In this document: positions 62,687-63,316 of the stretch, piece by piece
How positions within the stretch are numbered: position 1 is the first letter of the stretch
Layout: every line of letters begins with the position of its first letter
Assembly (NCBI GenBank): GCA_000231825.2
Contig: JH720376.1
Coordinates: 1-63,316, forward strand
From: Tetrahymena elliotti 4EA
Taxonomy: Eukaryota; Ciliophora; Oligohymenophorea; Hymenostomatida; Tetrahymenidae
DNA: 63,316 bases
Direction of reading: 5' to 3'
Notes under the pieces: model-generated
What the model was told of the DNA's origin: nothing
Seen by the model: the letters and a program-made list of their open reading frames with translations, nothing else
Databases searched by the model: none
Position numbers and translations under genes: made by a program

Positions 62687-63316
62687 ACCCACTTCACTAA
62701 TTTCATTGAATCTTTTAAAGAATTATAAAATAAATATTGAATAAGCAAAAATTTAAAAGAATGAGAAAAACATTAAAATTTAAATTAAATCTTCAAACAA
62801 CAATAAGAATTAATGAATGAGCGAGAATCAAGCTGAATAAATAATATCAAGTAAACCAACCAAAATGAGTTAGCTGCTTAAATTTAAAGTTTTTATTTAT
62901 CACATTATTCCTTCTCAAAAATGCATAATTAATAATGAAACAATATTTTTACATGAGGCCAAGAGTCAAAGTTTAGAGATTAGAGCACTATCCTAAGCCA
63001 GATGCTAATCCTTATGCACCCACTTCATCAATATTATTACATCTTAAAGAATTATAAAATAAATATTGAATAAGCAAATATTTAAAAGAATGAGAAAAAC
63101 ATTAAAATTTGAATTAAATCTTCAAACAATAATAAGAATTAATGAATGAGCGAGAATCAAGCTGAATAAATAATATCAAGTAAACCAAACAAAATGAGTT
63201 AGCTGCTAAAATTTAAAGTTTTTATTTATCACATCATTCCTTCTCAAAAATGCATAATTAATAATGAAACACTATTTTTACGCTAGGCTAAGAGTCAAAG
63301 TTTAGAGATTAGAGCA
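62687..63316. repeat. ~330-bp tandem direct repeat, two copies, running off the window
   Basis: Copy 1 is 62687-63017 and copy 2 is 63018-63316, cut by the window end. The offset is 329-331 bp throughout. The copies differ by scattered substitutions and small indels. Each has no open frame of note and contains the conserved block gaatgagcgagaatcaagc and a G/C-richer block near aagagtcaaagtttagagat. The latter continues into a small hairpin (gattagagca paired with tgctaatc at about 62979-63010). On the minus strand tggcttaggatag resembles a tRNA box A, but no box B follows. Confidence 0.9.

Noticed and set aside
62852..62866. A string like the Tetrahymena chromosome breakage sequence (TAAACCAACC followed by AAAAT)
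   Set aside because: The first ten bases match, but the remaining five (normally TCTTT or close) do not, and the second repeat copy has a change inside the core. No telomere-addition context is present.
62940..63017. tRNA gene inside the terminal repeat
   Set aside because: A box-A-like string is present on the minus strand, but there is no box B, no T-loop and no anticodon stem that pairs.
1..63316. CRISPR arrays, bacterial operons, ribosome binding sites and viral genes
   Set aside because: The code, introns and gene families are those of a ciliate nucleus; no such element was found.

Overview
The window reads as nuclear DNA of a ciliate with the Tetrahymena-type genetic code (TAA and TAG = Gln, TGA = only stop). 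Base composition is very AT-rich, genes are intron-rich with GT...AG introns mostly of 45-250 bp, start codons usually sit in an A-rich context (aaaATG), and recognisable eukaryotic families only become open when TAA/TAG are read as Gln. Oligohymenophorean ciliates close to Tetrahymena fit best; the exact species cannot be fixed. No telomeric C4A2 repeat, no good chromosome breakage sequence, no rRNA and no convincing tRNA were seen, so this is probably an internal piece of a macronuclear chromosome. A micronuclear origin cannot be excluded.

Layout. 0.4-25 kb, all on the plus strand: an unrecognised protein, a flavin amine oxidase, a single-pass membrane protein, a P4-ATPase lipid flippase, a TrmH/MRM1-type RNA 2'-O-methyltransferase, a kelch plus coiled-coil protein, a metaxin/GST-fold protein, a tentative small membrane protein and a Gln/Asn-rich protein. 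25-30 kb is a 5-kb gene-poor stretch. 30-39 kb holds a 2,318-residue WNK-family kinase with a huge Gln/Asn-rich tail. 40-45 kb holds a Na/K-ATPase-like P-type ATPase in which every catalytic motif is altered. 45-52.4 kb is a minus-strand cluster: a membrane protein, a three-HMG-box protein, a COP9 signalosome subunit 8-like protein and a COPI-associated-type membrane protein. 52.9-54.9 kb is a plus-strand Spartan (SprT) protease. 55.6-61.2 kb is minus strand again: a coiled-coil ORF, a divergent class-V PLP-fold ORF that overlaps it in a shifted frame, and a Glu/Lys/Gln-rich coiled-coil protein. The last 0.6 kb is the beginning of a ~330-bp tandem repeat.

The genes do not form an operon or a single pathway. 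The observations most worth following are the P-type pseudo-ATPase (seven motifs changed while 16 exons stay in frame), two conserved genes whose reading frame moves by -1 at an A-run, a WNK kinase with the displaced catalytic lysine, a degenerate class-V PLP fold, and a triple HMG-box protein with a possible mitochondrial leader. All exon models were made by hand from splice signals, frame and family similarity; first exons are the least certain parts.
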